This document shows, in pieces, positions 1 through 10,365 of a stretch of DNA of 64,000 bases (position 1 is the stretch's first letter; each line of letters starts with the position of its first letter). The translations under genes and the position numbers were made by a program. The notes beneath the pieces are model-generated. The model searched no databases. It saw nothing but the letters and a program-made list of their open reading frames with translations, and was not told the origin of the DNA. This DNA is from Emergomyces orientalis (lineage: Eukaryota > Ascomycota > Eurotiomycetes > Onygenales > Ajellomycetaceae), in NCBI GenBank assembly GCA_002110485.1, contig MOWL01000005.1, forward strand, positions 491,015-555,014. Direction: 5' to 3'.

Positions 1-586
1 AAGAAAAACTTGAGCCCCCTTTTCCGAAAGGGCGTTTTCAGCCCTAATTCCCCGATTGAGAATACAACAAAGACATGCCTCAAATCCCATTGCTCATTCT
101 TATTCACCTTTTAATCATGAGCACACTGGGTACCGAAAGCTACATAATACTCTACCTAACTACCTAAAACATACATCGCAAATCATTCCAAAACAAATTT
201 TGGCCAGTAACTGCGTATTACCATTTCGCGCATCCATGTCGTTAAACGCATCCTAAAATGACCAAGAAGATCAAAAGAGACAATAAAATCAGAAAAGAAA
301 TCAGGCATATAGAACAAAATACCAACGCAGATGGGGAGATGGGGAATAAAGGAAACCGGAAATGATAATTAAACCCATATACAGCAGAGAGGGAGGGGGA
401 ATATTTTCAACGCCATTTGAGGTGGCCATGGGAAAAAAAACTGAAACAAGGGGAGGTTAGAACGAGGGAATCATAATCCCAAGAAATGATGAGCAAATCA
501 GACAAAATAAAGAATTGTGGAAAACATCAACTGAACAGGGAAGTAATCGGTGGGTTGGTTGCATGAAAAAGCAGGCAACAGAGAGT
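1..586. other. Intergenic, 3' flank of the 587-2616 gene
   Basis: AT-rich sequence with stops in all frames beyond about 60 codons. It probably contains the 3' UTR of the minus-strand gene ending at 587. I see no gene, RNA or repeat here. Confidence 0.6.
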
Positions 587-2616
587 TTATAAACCCTTAA
601 AACGGGCCCACCCAGCAGCCTTAATCTCACCAGCGCCTGCCTTTGAAAGGCGCCGGCCTTTTGGCTTAGTTGGAGTCTCCTTCTCTTCAGCGACGACACT
701 AACCACACCACTTCGTCCTTCTTCCGCAACTTTCCCACTCACATCCCGTCTCCTCCCAACACCCAATCCCGCAATGTAACTACCATATCCAGGGGAGCCA
801 GACCCAAAACCTGCCCCCAAGTCAATACCGGAGTTACTTACCACACGACCCTTGCGATCACTGTCACGGGGAGCAGTGCCGGAATTGTGGCCATCATCGC
901 TGTCATCGTCCGCTTGTAGGGATTCGTAGGCAGAAGGCTTACCACCTCTTAGCGTCCATCGTTTTTTGCTCGGGGTGGAAATTTTCGACGCGCTGTTTGG
1001 CGTCATGCCCTTGGAGGCCTGGGCGTCGTTCTTGATATCGAAGGGCGAAGATTTTCCGTAAGTGGGTTCAACGTCTCCGTGATTTTGAGATTTTACTGGA
1101 GTTGAGTATCTCGGGCTGTTGAGCGACGGGTTTGGTACGTCGGTCAGTGCAATGCGGCGGATGCTGCCTGTCTGGCCATACGAGTTAAGATGTTGCTGCT
1201 CAGCAGGCTGTGGTGTTGGAGGATTCATTTCCAGTGGGTTGAAGGCGGCTGGTGATGTTGTCTTATCATCTTCACCACCTTGGTGGACATTGTTGCTGCC
1301 CTGCTTATCACCCAGATCATGCTCGGAAACATACAAATTCTCAGTACGCTCCTTGTTGTATATATTTTCGTCGTCATCGTAGTAGCTGCTCAATGGGCTG
1401 TAATTATCCTTGCTACGATGCCGGACGATTGTGCCACTCCGGTCAAAACCATATGAGTCGGCCGTGTCCTCCCAATCCTTTACACCGATATCCCTGCCCA
1501 TCATATCGGGAGATTCCAGACGATGGGGCAACGGAGAAACTTGGTCGGCGTGTAACGGAGGAGATGGGGATGAAGGGTGAACAAACCAATTGTCCTTCGA
1601 TAATGATGACATACCACTAGGGTCACGGGAAAGCATTCCGGGAGATCCCGGCAGCGAGTCCTCAGACTTGGGGGGGGTGTTTAAGATAGCAGACTGAGGA
1701 CGAGATAGAGGGCCGCCGCGACCCCGTGCGGCTGTCCGTGCGATGGCAACTGGAGTATGCTGAGATTGTTCGTATTGACGCGTCTGTTGGCTGGGGAGAT
1801 CTGAGCGTGAATACCGGTGAGATTGCGCTGAATAGAAGGATTGCCTCGCACTATCGCCAAACCCTTCGACAGAATCATCGCGGGTGTGCATAAAAGGCAC
1901 AGTACGAGTAGGGCTAATCAACGGTTCTTTTGCAAGAGATCTGCGGTTAAAGTGAGATGACCCAAGTGTGCTGTCGCTCATGTGTTTCTCTGAGATGTCC
2001 GCGATGTTAGATTTCGTGCGTTTGTGAGGCCGTGATGTTAGGTTATCTTCCAATGGATTCATGTCAGGAGGAAGCTTGGAAATTTTGCGGAAGATGACGG
2101 CCAGGTAGAGGGATATAACTAAGGATGCAAGGTGCAACCCCGCAGTAACGCAGCAACCAAGAAACGTCGCATAGATGATTTTATCGGCTGCCAGTTTAGT
2201 TCCAAACAATGTATCCCAACCATATGTCCCGCCTGTGTGCTCAACCCGAGCTATGATCCCTGTGAAGACGTAGAGTGGAATAAGCCCAGCATCCAGAATA
2301 GACGCAAACAACATATAGCTCGCAGACGACGCGGGAGTACGGGCAGCAGAAGAACGAGATAGATGGTAGATCGCGTATATGGTATGTAAAACCGACACGC
2401 CAGGCTACACCATACAGTCAGTAAATAGTCACAACCACAAACTCAGAGAAAACAATCACGTACTGCTACACGAATCATCCACGACACGGCGCCAGCCGTA
2501 TTATTAATGCATATTACGCAGAACAGCATCCCCAGCCCTCCGATCAAAGCGAAAACTCTCAAAATCAATTGGAAGATTCTCGTATACTTCACCCTACCCT
2601 TAGTCTTTGGGCTCAT
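587..2616 (-). CDS. Fungal multi-span membrane protein with long disordered tail
   Basis: Two exons, 2464-2616 and 587-2404. The 59-nt intron starts GTACGT and has a TTTACTGAC branch-like site, and the joined frame is exact (656 codons, 655 aa). The ATG at 2616 starts MSPKTKGR; the upstream in-frame start is only GTG. The N-terminal ~180 residues hold hydrophobic spans (around residues 10-35, one near the splice junction, around 80-100, and around 115-145), compatible with a four-span MARVEL-like topology. The remaining ~470 residues are Ser/Pro/Asp-rich and look disordered, with basic and phospho-site-like stretches facing the cytosol. I recognise this as a conserved Eurotiomycete hypothetical family but know no function for it. 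It is divergently arranged with arh1, sharing the 2617-3217 interval as promoter. Confidence 0.8.
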
Positions 2617-3217
2617 CGTTTTCTTGTTAATTTTTCCATCCGGAATCACAGCATACTGCGCATAGCGTTAGCTGCTCGCCATTCCTATTTTATATTGAGT
2701 TTGATCACCAACGGAAGCCTTACAGAATCTGGATGTTGATTGAAATTCACTAGGGGCCCACTTCTCTCCATTCGAGGCTCACGCGGAGTCCAGCTTGCCC
2801 GCGTAACGGCCTTTGGATCGAAGTTATCTGAAATGCCAGAAAACCGATTCTGGGATGGCGGATCATACATGAAGGGCGGCTCTGTTCGTCCCATGACCGC
2901 GATGGGAGAACAACAGAGCGGACGGATAAAAAGAGAGAATGCCTCTGAACAAACTGTCCGAGTGAATGAATGAATGCGCTTCTTATGCTAAACCAGTTTG
3001 TAAAAAGGCATGGAAATATGTGCGTAACTGTTCCATGGCTCTGGGATGTCGCTGTCGCGGAGGGCTGAGGGGTTTGTGGCGTTCCTTGTGTACACAACTG
3101 GCGATTGTTGGCGGGACAACCACCACGGGTAAGGAGTTGCATCACAGCCACTCTGCCCGAGACCTGGAGAGTCTGACCTCATACTACGGCGCCATTTTAT
3201 TATTCATACCACTCACT
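2617..3217. promoter_or_regulatory. Divergent promoter region (membrane protein / arh1)
   Basis: This 600-nt gap lies between two divergent start codons. It contains short spurious frames on both strands and no recognisable coding domain. I infer it holds both promoters; no clear TATA box stands out. Confidence 0.5.
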
Positions 3218-5026
3218 ATGTTCACAATGAATATGTCGCGCGCTCCAAATATATGCGCTCGCTGTTGTTCTCAGTCTAATAGATTATGTACCCCCTCGCG
3301 AACGAGAATATACACACCTTGGATCTTTCAAGGAAAGCGATATAGTAGCAATGGGGTTCAAAGACATCGTCCATTGCGGGTCGCAATTATTGGATCAGGG
3401 CCTGCTGGTTTTTATGCGGCATATAGATTAATGTCCAAGGTTGAAGATGCTCATGTGGATATGTACGAGCAGCTCCCAGTCCCATTTGGGCTGGTCCGTT
3501 TCGGCGTTGCGCCGGACCACCCGGAAGTGAAGGTACGTGCTCCAACGCAGTATTCGCAATGGTAAAAGGAGGGATATAGAATACAGCAAGATCTGTACTA
3601 ACTGAAAATATATGTCTCCAATTGTTACAGAATTGCCAGGAGAAATTTACGGGAGTTGCGACGTCCCCGCGATTCAAATTTATTGGAAACGTTGACTTGG
3701 GGCGGGATCTTCCTCTGCGTTCTCTCAGACCACATTACGACGCTATCCTATTTGCCTACGGCGCTTCGAAGGATAAAGAACTTAGAATTCCAGGGGAAAA
3801 AACGATACGCGGCATATATTCAGCTAGGGGCTTCGTTGGCTGGTACAACGGGCTCCCCGAATACAGAGATCTGGCTCCTGACTTGACATCCGGAGAGGAT
3901 GCGGTTGTAATTGGACAGGGAAATGTTGCTATGGATGTCGCGAGAGTGCTCTTAACGGATGTCGATATCCTGAGAAAGACTGATATGTCGGAATATGCGT
4001 TGGAAGAATTAGCAAAAAGCAAAATCAAGAGGGTCAGAGTGGTTGGACGAAGAGGCCCTATGCAGGTAAGGAGATTTAGTCAACCCAGGCTTTTAGGTTC
4101 ATGATGACATGCATATAACTGAGAGTATTAATTCCCAGGCTGCATTTACAATTAAAGAAGTACGAGAGATCCTCCAGCTCCCTTCCGTCTCTTTCGAACC
4201 TATTCCCGAGTATCTCTTCCCGCCAGACTCCACTATAAAATCCCTCCCCAGAGTCAAAAAACGCATAACCCAACTCCTTGCAAAAGGCTCCCTTACGAAA
4301 CCACAAGAGGCCTCTAAATCCTGGTCCCTCGATTTCCTTCTTTCACCGCATTCTTTCCATGGCTCCCCATCTCATCCAGAGATCCTGTCCTACATGAAAT
4401 TCTCCAGAAACCAACTCGACCCCACTGATCCGTTCTCCCAAACTGCAAAAGTTACCCCGTTGTTCCAAGATGACGGCCACGTTGCCCACGTCGATATCCC
4501 AGTGAGCACATGTTTCCGGAGCATAGGATACCAGTCCCTTCCACTACCCGGATTCGAGGACCTTGATATCCAATTCAACTATTCACGCGGTATAATCCCA
4601 AACGACGGCCAGGGTCGTGTTATAAAACTCCCCGTGCCTAACAACGGAACAACAGATTTACCTGCTGAGCCCGAGGCGACTCAATTACCTGGCTTTTACT
4701 GTGCTGGGTGGGTAAAGAGAGGCCCCACTGGAGTCATTGCGTCGACGATGACAGACGCGTTTGATACCGCTGATGCGATTGCAGCTGACTGGGCGTCGCA
4801 TATTTCCGGCAGCCATGGGCATGCGTTCCTTAATTCCTCTGAAGGTGGAGGTTCGGGTCTTGGTTGGAAGGGGGTGCTTCCTGAAGCGCGGGGGCTGGGG
4901 CTTCGTCCGACGAGCTGGAAGGATTGGGAACGCATTGACCGAGCGGAGGTTGAGAAGGGGAAAGCTGCGGGGAAGGTGAGGGAGAAGTTTGGGCGGGTGG
5001 AGGAAATGCTGGAGGTTTTACCATGA
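3218..5026 (+). CDS. arh1: NADPH:adrenodoxin oxidoreductase, mitochondrial
   Basis: Three exons, 3218-3532, 3631-4065 and 4139-5026 (546 codons, 545 aa). The introns are GTACGT...TTACAG and GTAAGG...CCCAG, both phase 0. The protein passes electrons from NADPH through FAD to mitochondrial ferredoxin for Fe-S cluster and haem A synthesis (Arh1/FDXR family). The first ~45 residues are Arg/Ser/Cys-rich with almost no acidic residues, as in a mitochondrial presequence. An FAD-binding GSGPAGFYAA motif sits near residue 55, PVPFGLVRFGVAPDHPEVK follows, then the NADPH-binding GQGNVAMDVAR near residue 200, and VVGRRGPMQ. The C-terminal part has GFYCAGWVKRGPTGVIAST, the conserved FAD-contacting segment. 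Length is normal for fungi. ATGs at 3227 and 3233 are alternative starts. Confidence 0.93.
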
Positions 5027-5425
5027 AATACTGAGATATTCAGGGGGCGAGTACCCCTTTCAAGTTGGTTGGGGTTGTTATGCATTTTCCAATGTGAAAA
5101 ATGAAAGTTGTATGATACCTGTGGCTTAGCAGTGCAAAATATATTTTGTATATCAAGTAGAATGTTTAATCTGATAGATAGCTGTTTGGCTCTGAAATCT
5201 CCTTCTCTAACTCTTTCGGAGACCCTTCCTCTGCATATATTAATGTCGAATCCAAAACAAATTATATATAAGAACCGAAAGATAATATGTACAGGTAAAA
5301 TTATACAGAGAAATGTGTTCAAAAAAGCCAAAATATCAAAAATACAATAAAAATGTCGGGCATATTAACATGCATAGCAAACCCATCAATTCAGAGAATG
5401 TCCACGATGGAGGATAACATATATA
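5027..5425. other. Convergent 3' intergenic region
   Basis: This is an AT-rich interval between the convergent stops of arh1 and mtc6. It holds poly(A)-signal-like AATAAA stretches around 5346-5352. No gene is seen. Confidence 0.5.
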
Positions 5426-7240
5426 CTAGGACGGAACACCCTCATACTCCCATCCTTCAATAATTCTCTTCCGCCTCGAATTCCTGCGATTGGAATTACA
5501 CTTGACGAATATCGTCAATGCGGCGATGACCAGCACAATGATAGCCGCGATTGTAGGTACAAGCACCGTCCGTCTTTGAACCGCATTTTCATCCACCTCG
5601 TACGGGCACTGGGCTTTGGGACCACCGGACACCCAGCATGTGGGCACATCGAGTGAATTAAGGTCTATCCACACACTGCGCAAATCATCGTCATCAGACG
5701 ACGGGTTGATTACGTCTTTGGGTAGAGAGGTCAAGTAGTGGTATAGATAGGTGTTTTCAAGGCTTGTACGGGGCAAAGAAAAGGTGGAGTTTTCGGGGCA
5801 GTCACCCGCGACGGAGTCGTAAGAAACCCGTTTGGGTGTTAGCGTCCATTTGAACGGCTCATTTCCAACGCGGCATGCGCCATAAAGATCGTCGGAGCAT
5901 TTTGCCGGGAACCAACGTCCTTTGAAAGAGGTATCGGCCCGAGTACATCTGAGATTAGACAGAAACAGATCTGTGGGAGAGTCGTCTGGATTCGGTTCGC
6001 CCTGCGCCCAGGCCCATGACGAAGATTGAGAAGCGTTTTGATAGGGTTTGAAGTTCTCGTCGGCGGTCACATTGGAGAGTGTGGCATTCATGATGGGCGA
6101 TATACCACAGGCCATCAACTCGCTGCTCAAGGAATGTAGAGGGTCAGAATCGTCAACGACGGTTGATTCGGCCCATGAAGCGCTCAGGGAACGGATGTCA
6201 TTCGAATCAGGATCGAATAAGCATCCTGATTTGTTTATTGAGCCATCACTCCCGTCACTGCCATTAGATATGTTAACTTTCTTAGATTCTGCGAGCGAGC
6301 CCTGGGGGAAAATAAGATCCCCATCACCAGAGAAATTATAGCCCGCCATCTGGTGATCCACAATTCCCCAACCAACCAGAAATCGTTTTAAACGACGCCT
6401 TTCCACGTAACTTTCACATGGCCAGCCATCAGGAGTGCTGTGGTCACCCTTCGAGTTCCTGTGCGTCGTAAAATATTCAGATATAGGATGTGCGAGCCGA
6501 GGCACAGAGTACCACGACCGGTTCAGGTTTGTTCTCTCGTCTCGAAGTTGCGTGGGTGTGTACATATATGGATCCAAAACTCTGTTAAAAAGTGATCCAA
6601 GAAGTTCCTCGCCAGAGGGGAGTTGGTTCGGCGCCGGTGCACGACTTGGATCGTCGGGGGAGTTCATTGGCACAGCAAAATGCATGTTGATCATAATATA
6701 TAACATATGAGCATTGAGCGTATCGTCCGTTATCCAAAAATAATTGTTTAGTAAACTGAGAAATATAGAGAGATCGAGAGACGGAGAACAAGAGTACGAC
6801 CCAACATTAGCGAGCACTGAGGCCGATTGACCAAGCGCAGCAGTTTCTGTAGGGGCAGGGGTAGCCGGGGCATTGGAATTGACAGCAACCGGACAAAAAG
6901 TCCACCGGCGGTGGTCTGCGGACCAGTATAGATCGACGTAAAAGCGACGATTATCAAGAGCTAAAAGATTCGAAATACATTTCACCATAGCCTGCTCTTC
7001 ATATATCTTATTACCGAAACAAGCAGAGGTCACATAGACGCCTGGATGAGTGACATAGTTGATAGGTATTTGTGATGAAACATCTCGCTGCGACTGTGGT
7101 ATATTCGTTAGCTGAAAAAATAAAAAGCCTACTTAATACAAAAATTTCCTATACAAACTGAATCTTACCAGCTGCACAACTGTCCATGGCGGGACCAGAA
7201 TAGCGCTGCGGTCAGGCGTATAATTGGCTGATATGGCCAT
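5426..7240 (-). CDS. mtc6: Maintenance of telomere capping protein 6 (Mtc6 family)
   Basis: Two exons, 7169-7240 and 5426-7111, with a 57-nt intron (GTAAGA...TTTCAG, phase 0); 586 codons, 585 aa. Family-typical segments are QSQRDVSSQIPINYVTHPGV at the N-terminus, LLALDNRRFYVDLYW, the Cys-bearing YSCSPSLDLS, and STPDGWPCESYVE. A single transmembrane helix near residues 540-560 (LVPTIAAIIVLVIAALTIFV) is followed by a very basic cytosolic tail, so most of the protein would be lumenal or extracellular; many N-x-S/T sites fit this. The yeast family member was named from a telomere-capping genetic screen and its molecular role is unclear. The reading frame is open upstream of the ATG at 7240 to a stop with no further ATG, so no classical signal peptide is visible; a missed 5' exon is possible. 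Confidence 0.8.
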
Positions 7241-7778
7241 TCCCTGAAATTGAACGTTCGTGTCTCTCAAGTGGTAAAACGGCGCAGGATTCTAAGCATA
7301 ATGAAAAAAAGAAAACGGACTTCCAAATGACTGGATGTTGCCTGATATAAAGCCGCATGGAAGCGACTCTATGTCCCTCTATCTAAGCTGAGCAATTGCA
7401 CGCATGCTGACTCTTGAGCCTGAACATTATTTATTCAGGCCAACTTTTGGCATCAATAAGAAATATCCCGCAGTAGCCGATTGATGCAGGGATTCACGAT
7501 GATACAATGGCGCCTATAGTTACGGAATGGATCACACAGCCTCAAGTTAGGCGCGCTAAACGCCCTTAGTGTCACATGACTCAGATACTGATCTGGCCAC
7601 TTCGACTTTCGATATAATTTATTTACCCCAGACGTGTTCTTCTACCAAAAGAAAAAGAAAAAAGAAAAAAGGAAAAAGAAAACAAAACAAAAACCCTCGA
7701 TTTCAGCCAACACAACAAACGCAATAACTTCTTCCAGCCTTCTATTTTTTCTGCTGTCCATAATATAAGTATCACACA
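7241..7778. promoter_or_regulatory. Divergent promoter region (mtc6 / sec62)
   Basis: This is the gap between the divergent starts of mtc6 and sec62. An A-rich stretch at about 7640-7690 lies just upstream of the sec62 ATG and is probably its 5' UTR. No coding signal is seen. Confidence 0.5.
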
Positions 7779-9120
7779 ATGGCGACTCCTGGTCAGCCAA
7801 GCCCCCAGCAGATTGCTGCTATGCAACAGCAACTCGCAACCGAAGCCGCAAAACGAGGAATGACCCCGGAGGAGTTTAGCAATATGCAACGACAACAACT
7901 TGCCGCGGAGGCTGCAAAACAAGGCCTTACTCCGGAGCAATATATTGCCCAGCTGAAAGCCAAAGCTCTGCAACAGCATCAACAGCAGGCCAAACAGGTG
8001 CAGGCGGAAGGAGGACAGCAGCCACAACATGTTCCTATGAACTCCAATGCACCCCCAGACCCCCGAGCCATTGCAGTGGCTAAATTTCTCAAATCACAAG
8101 ATTTGAAGCCGAGAACCTGTATCTTGGATGGGCGCAGGAGAGAGTTGTTCAAAGGTTTGCTATTCATCCGCCTTTAATCAAAAGTATGGCGCCGAATTAG
8201 GGTTTCGTTTGGAAAGCTAATATACAATATGAAAATTCCAGTTAAACGAGCTGTCCGAGCTATACAATCGCCCGCATATGCCAAAGCTCAATCTAAACCC
8301 AAATCTCTTCTCCCTCCTGTAACAGATAAGGCTTCAGCCGAAAATGCTTTCAAGCTCCTGCCACTCTCCCTCCTTGCCCTTCGAGTTTCTAAAGTCGACA
8401 CCCATGCCGGACATAACCATGCGAAACCAAAAGGCCACGTAAAAGGTCTTTGGACCGTAAAGGTCGAGCAGCACCAGGAGACAGACCCAATGATGCACTA
8501 CGTATGGCTATATGAAGGCCCGCAGTGGAAGCAAAAAGCAATGGCCGGAGGTGTCTTGCTCGCCATCATGGCAGTTGTGATGTTCCCGCTATGGCCAATT
8601 ATGTTGAGACAAGGCGTTTGGTACTTGAGTGTCGGCGTCATGGGCTTGCTAGGTCTATTTTTCGCCATGTCGATATTCCGGCTCATCTTGTTCTGTGTTA
8701 CGTTCTTTGCTGTTCCCCCAGGACTTTGGTTGTATCCCAATCTCTTTGAGGATGTGGGATTCTTTGATAGTTTCAGACCAGTTTGGGGTTGGCAAGAGGT
8801 ACGTTCTCAATTTTTACCTACCCCTTTTCTTGTTGTGCCGGGTGGGGAAATGCAAGAACTCAATTATTTCTCTCTCTACAAGGGATTTTTTACTAACTTA
8901 AATTTTTACTTAGACAAAGAAAAAGAAGTCCAAGAAATCCAAGAAGACCGATACAGATGCTACCTCGTCTTCCGCCTCCAAATCAGCCAAATCCGTAAAT
9001 GCTCCCCCTTCTAGCACAGGTGCTGCATCGACTGGGGTCGCGTCGGGTTCCTTTGCTGTGGCAGGCGAAGCCATAAAACGAGATCTCACCCCACGTGTAG
9101 AAGAGGCTGATGACGAATGA
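7779..9120 (+). CDS. sec62: ER protein translocation subunit Sec62
   Basis: Three exons, 7779-8154, 8242-8798 and 8914-9120 (380 codons, 379 aa). The joins are AAAG|GTTTGC...TTCCAG and GAG|GTACGT...ACTTAG, and frame is preserved. Sec62 works with Sec63/Sec71/Sec72 and the Sec61 channel in post-translational import into the ER. The N-terminus is Gln/Ala-rich with a repeated unit (AAKRGMTPEEF, AAKQGLTPEQY). The conserved cytosolic domain runs from AIAVAKFLKSQDLK, and two adjacent transmembrane helices lie near residues 226-275 (AGGVLLAIMAVVMFPLWPIM and VGVMGLLGLFFAMSIFRLIL). The lysine-rich stretch TKKKKSKKSKK after the third junction is typical of the cytosolic tail that contacts Sec63 or the ribosome. 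Confidence 0.93.
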
Positions 9121-9137
9121 TTGTAATAAAGTTGTTG

Positions 9138-9158
9138 TTTTTTTTTTTTTTTTTTTTT
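9138..9158. repeat. Poly(T) tract, 21 nt
   Basis: Uninterrupted T run directly downstream of the sec62 stop codon and an AATAAAG-like signal. Confidence 0.9.
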
Positions 9159-9632
9159 GGTTTTTTTCTTCTTCCTGTTACTTTGCCCCGTATTGTTCAC
9201 CTTCTCTTATTCGGCTTTCCTTATCATGGCTCCTCCGGCTACCTTTGTTTTACTATTCCGTCGTTTTGACAAGTCCATACCCCTTGCATACAATTTAGCT
9301 CCATTTGCCATATCGTTTTCATTTGGCCACAAAGAAGGGATAAGGGGGTGGGTTTCTTTTCTTTCCTCTTGTCTTGGAGACCGGTAATAATTGCGATATT
9401 TAGTTATCCCTTTCTACAATAAAATAAACGGCGTTTTCTTTGAAAATAATGTATTATTGCGTATATTGGAAATTCTGCTCAAGCTCCTACCTATGCTATT
9501 ACTACGTCGTGGGAACGGGGCCTGCTTCGGTATTTCCGAATTGGAAAATCTGTTTTCGATTTGGAACAATCGAAATCGCGAAACAAAACTAATAGATTTT
9601 TTCTATGAACCTGCCAAAATGTTGCAATTCCT

Positions 9633-9633
<1 letters not shown>

Positions 9634-9663
<30 letters not shown>
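9634..9663. repeat. Poly(A) tract, 30 nt
   Basis: Uninterrupted A run. No flanking direct repeat convincingly marks it as a retrotransposed tail. Confidence 0.9.
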
Positions 9664-9664
<1 letters not shown>

Positions 9665-10365
9665 CGTTTGGTGTGTTAGTATGTCCTTAAGTCTCCATCA
9701 TTGTCTCGATCGCTGATGCAGGATCCGCGATCCAGGTTGAACATGTATATCAACTAACCCCCAAGATCTCCATGATTAAATGATATCTCATAAACTACCT
9801 ATCTCAAAGTTTTCAGCGGAACCGGACTGCATTCCGCTTTCTAGATCGTGAGGTGTTTTAAAAATGCAAAAAAGTAATTCAAAATACGAATATATACTGA
9901 ATCATAGGGGTGTTATCGCTAGCACATGCATGTGGAAGACGGAAGATGGCAGCCAGAGATGGGAAAATAAAAAAGATATACTCTTTTATGGATATAGTAT
10001 TGATATCAGGACTGTAAATAGTATACGGAAATAAGGATGAAAAGAGGGGATCGGAAAAAGAATAGGAGAACGGCTGGGGTATTTTGCATGCGTCAGAGTG
10101 ATTTTTCATAAGGATAGAGAGTATATATATAAAAGCAATAATAGGAAACGTTGGAATGGGTGCAGGGGTTATACATATATATACATTACGAATAAAAACA
10201 ATATCTCACTTTTGGTGTATAAATATCCATCAAATAATATCCAAAATCCAGTACCCAATGGAATAAGAAAAAAATATGTTTTTAAACAGACGAAAATGGG
10301 GTAGACATGGAGAGTTAGAAACAATGCAACATAAAAAAAAGATATGTTATGGCCAAAGTGCATTG

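Larger units (their letters stand above)
9121..10365. other. Convergent 3' intergenic region with long homopolymers
   Basis: This is non-coding DNA between the convergent sec62 and PH-protein stops. A run of 21 T starts 17 nt after the sec62 stop and a run of 30 A lies at 9634-9663. The rest is AT-rich without recognisable genes. Confidence 0.6.
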